Source of the DNA: Hyphomicrobiales bacterium
Lineage (GTDB): Bacteria; Pseudomonadota; Alphaproteobacteria; Rhizobiales; Aestuariivirgaceae
Assembly (NCBI GenBank): GCA_003151375.1
Contig: PLXI01000026.1
Coordinates: 10,447-19,075 of the forward strand
Direction of reading: 5' to 3'
DNA length: 8,629 bases
Below, piece by piece: positions 6,237 through 8,629 of this stretch. The notes under the pieces were generated by a model that worked only from the letters and a program-made list of their open reading frames with translations, searched no databases and was not told where the DNA came from. A program made the translations under genes and the position numbers. Numbering within the stretch: the first letter of the stretch is position 1; the number at the start of each line of letters is the position of its first letter.

Positions 6237-6254
6237 GAGTGGGGCCCTTCATTG

Positions 6255-7439
6255 ATGACTACGCGACGCCAGTTTACGCTTTTGGCAACGGCGTTCGCTT
6301 CTGCGACGCTGCCTGGGTGCAGCCAAAGCCTGCCGCGCATGGCCGTTCCCGAGCCGCTGTTGAATGATGCAAAGATCTCTGGCTTTACTGACATTCGGTT
6401 CTGGGGTGACGCGCAACCTGACAATCTTGATAAGCTGGTGCGTATGGCAGCTGCCCAGCGGGCGCAGTTTAGAGCCTCGCCAGGGCAACAATCTCACACC
6501 TTTCTGGCCATTTCAGGCGGCGGCAGTGATGGGGCCTATGGCGCGGGTTTATTGGCGGGTTGGTCTAAGTCGGGTGCGCGCCCCGAATTTGATATTGTGA
6601 CAGGTGTTAGCACGGGCGCAATAATCTCGCCTTTTGCATTCCTCGGCCCAGGCTATGACCCCCAATTACGCGAAATTTTCACGCAACATTCCACCAAAGA
6701 TATCCTCAGAAGTGATGTCATTGGGGGCCTTCTCGGTGGGCCAGCACTTTCTGATGCAACACCGTTTGAAATGCTTATCGCACAATATGTGACCGATGAT
6801 TTCATACAAGCGGTTGCGCGCGAACACCGCACGGGCCGCAGACTTTTGGTTGGCACAACAAATATTGATGCTCAACGTCCCGTGATCTGGGACATGGGTG
6901 CGATTGCCGCAAGTGGTCGGCCTGAGGCTCCCGCACTTTTTAGGAAGATTTTGCAAGCTTCTGCTTCTGTGCCAGGCCAATTTCCACCCGTGCGTCTGAT
7001 TGTTCAGGCAGATGGCAAGACCTATGATGAATTGCATGTGGACGGGGGCGTCACCGCACAAGTATTTTTCCTGCCGACGCAGATCATGCTGCGGACAGTC
7101 TCTCTTAAACGTGGGTTATCACTCAATCAACAGCTCTATGTGATTAGGAATGGACAAATCGTGCCGCGTTATCAGGTGATCGAAGCAAAGCTGGCTGTGC
7201 TTGCGGAACGTTCATTGTCAACTGTTGTCAAATACCAAGCCAATGGCGAACTTGATGCACTTTATGAACGCGCGCAGCGCGATGACTTGGCCTATAATCT
7301 TGCCTATATCCCCGCAACTTTCACCGTCCCAAGCAAGGAAGCTTTTGATCGTGACTATATGGTTGCCCTTTACAGAACCGGATATTTGATCGGCCGCAAA
7401 GGCGGAGGCTGGCAGTTAAAGCCACCAGTGGCTGTATGA
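6255..7439 (+). CDS. Patatin-like phospholipase, probable Tat-exported lipoprotein
   Basis: A 394-residue protein with all patatin landmarks: the oxyanion loop SGGGSDGAYGAG (87-98), the nucleophile elbow GVSTG with Ser119, and the catalytic Asp263 in DGG, together a Ser-Asp dyad for hydrolysis of acyl esters in phospholipids. The N-terminus MTTRRQFTLLATAFASATLPGC has a twin-arginine-like TRRQFT, a short hydrophobic stretch and a lipobox-like LPGC with Cys22. This suggests export in folded form and lipid anchoring in the envelope. The ATG at 6255 is preferred over the adjacent TTG at 6252. The ribosome site is weak (GAGTGGGG, 6237-6244). The C-terminal part (about 290-394) has no motif I recognise. 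It diverges from the aminotransferase gene and seems to be monocistronic; no clear terminator follows. The substrate is unknown; a role in membrane lipid turnover is inference. Confidence 0.9.
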   Translation: MTTRRQFTLLATAFASATLPGCSQSLPRMAVPEPLLNDAKISGFTDIRFWGDAQPDNLDKLVRMAAAQRAQFRASPGQQSHTFLAISGGGSDGAYGAGLLAGWSKSGARPEFDIVTGVSTGAIISPFAFLGPGYDPQLREIFTQHSTKDILRSDVIGGLLGGPALSDATPFEMLIAQYVTDDFIQAVAREHRTGRRLLVGTTNIDAQRPVIWDMGAIAASGRPEAPALFRKILQASASVPGQFPPVRLIVQADGKTYDELHVDGGVTAQVFFLPTQIMLRTVSLKRGLSLNQQLYVIRNGQIVPRYQVIEAKLAVLAERSLSTVVKYQANGELDALYERAQRDDLAYNLAYIPATFTVPSKEAFDRDYMVALYRTGYLIGRKGGGWQLKPPVAV

Positions 7440-7578
7440 GCAGTAATGCAGGCAGCGCCGTTCACCGAGACGAGAATTTTCTGATTGCGCGGTCGAGTAA
7501 ATGGATTGTGTGAAATCTCTATGGGCGATGGGGAAAGAATGTGTTCTGGGCGTTAAGGTGATGAGAGTTAAAATGAAC

Positions 7579-7594
7579 TGTCATTGTAATTCCC
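7579..7594 (-). repeat. Left copy of RAYT-type repeat (inverted relative to 8182-8197)
   Basis: TGTCATTGTAATTCCC on the plus strand matches the reverse complement of GGGAATTACGGTGACA (8182-8197) at 14 of 16 positions. It overlaps the last codons and the TGA stop of the Sel1-type gene, so the protein's C-terminal WELQ is written in repeat sequence. The 140 bp between the patatin gene and this repeat hold nothing I can identify. Confidence 0.6.
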
Positions 7595-8147
7595 ACGCAT
7601 TTTCCTTTGCATATTTTATTACATCTGGGATATTTAAAATATATTCGCACAAGCCTTCAAATATTTTTTTGAACCCGTAACGCCCTGATAACTTTAGGAT
7701 TGCCATTTTCTGTTTAGCAGGGGCGCTTCCTTGTTGGATTGCTTTGAACAAGTAGTTTTCAGCAACCTTCCGGTTCTTTTCCTTGTAATGATGATAGAGC
7801 GTGAATGAGCATTTTGGGCTCCCCGCTGAGCTCGCTTTTTCCATCCATTTTAAGCCGCTCTCAATTTCTCCCTATTCGCGTAACGACGCAATCAACCCAT
7901 GCATGCCGTAGAGGCTTCCGGCCTTGGCAGATATGTCATAGTACTTTAGTGCCAAGTCTGTGTTGTGGTCGGGGAACTCTTTTTGTTGATAGATAAATCC
8001 GAGTTGATTGGCCATATCGACATTTTTGCCGTCGAAGTGGGTTTCAAGCAGTTCCCTCGCATCCAAATATTCTTTTCTTGAAATCAATTCTTGGGCCTTG
8101 AAAAGGTTATCGAAAGATTCCCCAACCTCTATTATTTTCTTTTGCAT
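7581..8147 (-). pseudogene. Sel1/TPR-repeat protein, interrupted by an in-frame TAG
   Basis: Two open segments (8147-7875 and 7871-7581) are in the same frame, separated only by one TAG (7874-7872, codon 92). Joined, they give about 188 codons of alpha-helical repeats. Sel1-like units are visible on both sides: ANQLGFIYQQKEFPDHNTDL with ALKYYDISAKAGSLYGMHG, then GLKWMEKASSAGSPKC and AENYLFKAIQQGSAPAKQKM. A repeat unit spans the TAG, so the two parts were one protein. Sel1 repeats mediate protein-protein contacts; no enzyme domain is present, and there is no signal peptide. Codon use is visibly AT-richer than in the other genes, and inverted RAYT-type repeats lie on both sides, so it is probably acquired. 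A start at the ATG (8147) has AGGT about 9 bases upstream. A downstream ATG at 7844 might restart translation. Confidence 0.7.
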
Positions 8148-8167
8148 GGCTGTTACCTATGAATTAG

Positions 8168-8246
8168 GGTGACAGAATTACGGGAATTACGGTGACAAAT
8201 TACTGTGACAGTGCATTTAATGTTAATTCGATGACGCTCCATTTAA
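8168..8246. repeat. Cluster of short repeats next to the RAYT gene
   Basis: GGTGACAGAATTAC (8168-8181), GGGAATTAC (8182-8190), GGTGACAAATTAC (8191-8203) and TGTGACAG (8204-8211) are variants of one unit. ACTGTGACAGT (8202-8212) is an odd palindrome. A further direct repeat, TGAC-N4-CATTTAA, occurs at 8206-8220 and, with few changes, at 8232-8246, overlapping the transposase stop codon. GTAATTCTGTCACC-type units are typical neighbours of REP-associated tyrosine transposases and may be their recognition sites. Confidence 0.65.
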
Positions 8247-8629
8247 CGCGGACCATCCGCAGGTTTTGGCCCACGCTTTGCTGCTTTGAGAGGCCGACCA
8301 AGTTTCCGCTCTAGTTTTTCAAGGAACTTAACGCTGCCCAATGGGCGGCCCACGGATTCCGCTCGGCGCAACAACATTTCTGCCACTCCCTGTTCGAGTG
8401 TGTTCGCGAGCAGAGATTTGATGTCTGGGCAGCGCTCTCGCATGTCGCCCGTTTCGGTGATGCCATCATCGCGGCCCTTCAAATACGCGCGTGCGGATGA
8501 CCACTCCCATTGCTCTGGCTTGTCGCACAGCCTAGCGCGCACCGGGTTCAGCAGCACATAGCGCAATGCCGAAAGCGCATGGTCATTATCCATCGCCACG
8601 CAGCCAAAACGCCCTTGCCAGAAGTGGCC
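8243..8629 (-). CDS. REP-associated tyrosine transposase (RAYT), C-terminal part; 5' end outside window
   Basis: The minus-strand frame is open to the window edge and reads GHFWQGRFGCVAMDNDHALS, then ALRYVLLNPVRARL, WEWSSARAYLKG and a basic tail ending GPKPADGPR. The order [GH]xxWQGRF, then YxxLNPVRA, then WPWSS-type is characteristic of the Y1/HUH transposases of the REP-associated (IS200/IS605-like) group. The Tyr in RYVLLNPVRA is the likely catalytic residue. The HUH metal-binding motif would lie upstream, outside the window. 129 codons are visible. These enzymes cut and join single-stranded DNA at short palindromic repeats, and in most genomes they are single domesticated copies. Repeats of the expected kind lie just downstream (8168-8246). 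Confidence 0.88.
   Translation of the reverse strand, partial: GHFWQGRFGCVAMDNDHALSALRYVLLNPVRARLCDKPEQWEWSSARAYLKGRDDGITETGDMRERCPDIKSLLANTLEQGVAEMLLRRAESVGRPLGSVKFLEKLERKLGRPLKAAKRGPKPADGPR

Noticed and set aside
7440..7578. Possible small gene after the patatin gene
   Set aside because: Only very short frames occur, with no ribosome site or recognisable product.
8168..8211. CRISPR-like array
   Set aside because: The units are too short, irregular and without spacers; they fit RAYT-associated repeats.

Overview
The window comes from an alphaproteobacterial chromosome, most likely Hyphomicrobiales or a near relative. The deciding gene is a near-canonical CtrA, the master cell-cycle response regulator of this class. 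It stands beside a FliJ-like gene, and the DNA between them is rich in GANTC, the CcrM methylation site. Base composition looks moderate (low to mid 50s % GC by eye). Exceptions are a visibly AT-richer stretch at about 7580-8160 and a GC-richer stretch at about 2940-4300.

Layout. (1) Positions 2-1207, plus strand: the end of an ArsR-type repressor gene followed by two SRPBCC/AHSA1-fold genes, closely spaced and probably one operon, closed by a bidirectional terminator shared with ctrA. (2) 1279-2832: ctrA (minus) and a FliJ-like gene (plus) diverge from a 441-bp spacer. The spacer holds seven GANTC sites, TTAA half-sites resembling CtrA boxes and two adjacent inverted repeats. (3) 2860-6078, minus strand: a class IV PLP aminotransferase gene overlaps a sulfotransferase-like gene by 4 bp (ATGA). 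Next comes a secreted beta-propeller gene broken by an amber codon in its signal peptide. Last is a remnant of a second sulfotransferase C-terminus. (4) 6255-7439, plus: a patatin-like phospholipase that looks like a Tat-exported lipoprotein. (5) 7579-8629: a Sel1/TPR-type gene interrupted by an in-frame TAG, bracketed by inverted copies of a short repeat, then the 3' part of a REP-associated tyrosine transposase (RAYT) that runs off the window.

How the parts fit. ArsR and SRPBCC genes commonly occur together, with the repressor controlling its neighbours. The aminotransferase and sulfotransferase-like proteins are translationally coupled; as far as I recall, plants carry the same two domains fused in one polypeptide, so they probably act together on an unknown substrate. 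The region from about 2860 to 4302 and the region from 7579 to the end look like accessory DNA with gene decay.

Most notable observations: two independent ORFs are each broken by a single in-frame TAG and are otherwise intact; a paralogous sulfotransferase tail lies directly behind the propeller gene, in the same frame; the ctrA-fliJ spacer has a dense GANTC cluster and a perfect 9-bp hairpin; and inverted repeats bracket the Sel1 gene. I found no CRISPR array, tRNA or rRNA.
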